Source: Reyranella massiliensis 521
GTDB lineage: Bacteria; Pseudomonadota; Alphaproteobacteria; Reyranellales; Reyranellaceae
Length of the DNA: 32,065 bases
Assembly: GCA_945860205.1 (NCBI GenBank)
Contig: CAMARK010000056.1
Span: 1 to 32,065 of the forward strand
Direction of reading: 5' to 3'
Translations under genes and position numbers: made by a program
Part shown: one piece after another, positions 31,418 to 32,065 of the stretch
Layout: every line of letters begins with the position of its first letter
Position numbering within the stretch: position 1 is the stretch's first letter
Notes under the pieces: generated by a model
What the model saw: the letters and a program-made list of their open reading frames with translations, nothing else
Database searches by the model: none
Told to the model about the DNA's origin: nothing

Positions 31418-32065
31418 TCAACTCGGCTTGCCCATGATGTAGGGCTTTAGCATCGCATAAAGGAAGGCGTGGGTGGGAGTGGGTACGCCGTGCTTGCGGC
31501 CGAGTTCGATCACCTTGCCGGAAAGCCATGGCAACTCGATGCGATTACCGCGCAGGAGGTCGGCGCCCATCGAGGCCATGAGATGCGCCGGCGCATTGCG
31601 GTTGAAATTGAGCGTGCGCTCCACGGCATCGGCCGGCAGGGCAATGCCCGAGGCGCGGCCGACGGCTGCCACCTCTTCGTAGGCGGCGATGAAATAGGGC
31701 GCGATGTCGGCATCGTTGCGCAGATTGCCGATCGGCAGGCGGGCAAGCGCCATCATGCTGGCGTTGGAGGCGAGCAGGATGAACTTCATCCAGAGCTCGG
31801 TCAGGATCGCCTCGCTGAACACGCCGTCGATGCCGGCCTTGGCGCAGGCCGCCGCCAGCGCCTGGCCGCGTGCACTCTTCGCGCCGTCGATCTCGCCGAA
31901 CACCATGCGCATCACCGTGCCGGTCTGGCGGATCACGCCCGGCTCGGCGATGGTGGCGCTGATGTTGGCGACGCCCGGCATCACGGCCGATTTGCCGAGG
32001 ATCGGGACCAGCCGCTCGTGGGCGTCGATGCCGTTCTGAAGGGTGATGACGGCGGTTTCCTTGCC
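31418..32065 (-). CDS. Ketopantoate reductase-like protein (2-dehydropantoate 2-reductase family), C-terminal part
   Basis: The frame runs off the right edge, so the N-terminal NADPH-binding Rossmann domain is largely missing; 215 residues remain. The visible sequence starts with VITLQNGIDAHERLVPILGK, the end of the ApbA N-terminal domain, then the C-terminal ApbA_C helical domain with FSEAILTELWMKFILLASNA and the closing GVPTPTHAFLYAMLKPY. These are standard for the PanE/ApbA family. Many family members are not true pantothenate enzymes; its operon with a binding protein and a thioredoxin-fold protein gives no support for pantothenate synthesis, so no gene symbol is given. Confidence 0.92.
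   Translation of the reverse strand, partial: GKETAVITLQNGIDAHERLVPILGKSAVMPGVANISATIAEPGVIRQTGTVMRMVFGEIDGAKSARGQALAAACAKAGIDGVFSEAILTELWMKFILLASNASMMALARLPIGNLRNDADIAPYFIAAYEEVAAVGRASGIALPADAVERTLNFNRNAPAHLMASMGADLLRGNRIELPWLSGKVIELGRKHGVPTPTHAFLYAMLKPYIMGKPS

Overview
The window is GC-rich, densely packed and almost entirely protein-coding. Start-stop overlaps (ATGA, GTGA, TTGA) are frequent, many genes carry third-position G/C, and solute-binding proteins and ABC transporters are abundant (six solute-binding proteins, two transporter operons). This suggests a soil or water alphaproteobacterium of the Rhodospirillales/Hyphomicrobiales type, possibly Reyranella-like; that placement is an inference from style and gene content, not a phylogenetic result. 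No rRNA, tRNA, CRISPR array, prophage or insertion sequence was seen. No gene-free stretch exceeds 300 bases; the longest are about 207 bp (5565-5771), 147 bp (24834-24980, a nested palindrome) and 140 bp (16412-16551, where I see nothing convincing).

Layout: 1-2460 is the end of a polar amino-acid ABC transporter operon (binding protein, two permeases, ATPase). Convergent to it, 5564-2441 on the minus strand is a tightly overlapping operon: type III polyketide synthase, ICMT-like methyltransferase and a DHA2 drug-type exporter, probably making, O-methylating and exporting an alkylpyrone/alkylresorcinol-type phenolic lipid. 5772-10270 holds a solute-binding protein without a signal peptide, divergent from an esterase / enolase-superfamily / amidohydrolase catabolic operon, with a dyad in the 41-bp gap between them. 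14272-10278 (minus) is a TetR regulator followed by a Gfo/Idh/MocA dehydrogenase, a DUF993 protein and a xylose-isomerase-like TIM barrel; a perfect TAACCA-GA-TGGTTA palindrome precedes the dehydrogenase.

14309-21329 contains a YaiI/YqxD protein, an orphan peptide-type binding protein, an LLM flavin oxidoreductase, and a complete iron/phosphonate-type ABC importer (binding protein, ATPase, fused double permease). 21420-24833 is a large AsmA-family envelope protein with a lysine-proline-alanine tandem repeat. A roughly 130-bp multi-hairpin palindromic element follows. The right part (24981-32065) has a FrnE-like DsbA protein, an SDR protein lacking the usual catalytic tyrosine, a MipA/OmpV outer-membrane protein, a HAD phosphatase, a cupin plus class III aminotransferase pair, a GFA-fold protein that has lost its central cysteine motif, and a minus-strand operon of ketopantoate-reductase-like protein (cut by the window), ModA/tungstate-type binding protein and thioredoxin-fold protein.

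The main theme is uptake and breakdown of small organic acids, sugar acids and esters, plus one secondary-lipid pathway. The best candidates for less-described biology are the TetR/DUF993 regulon with its visible operator, the polyketide-methyltransferase-exporter operon, the esterase-enolase-amidohydrolase cassette with a cytosolic binding protein, and the nested palindrome.
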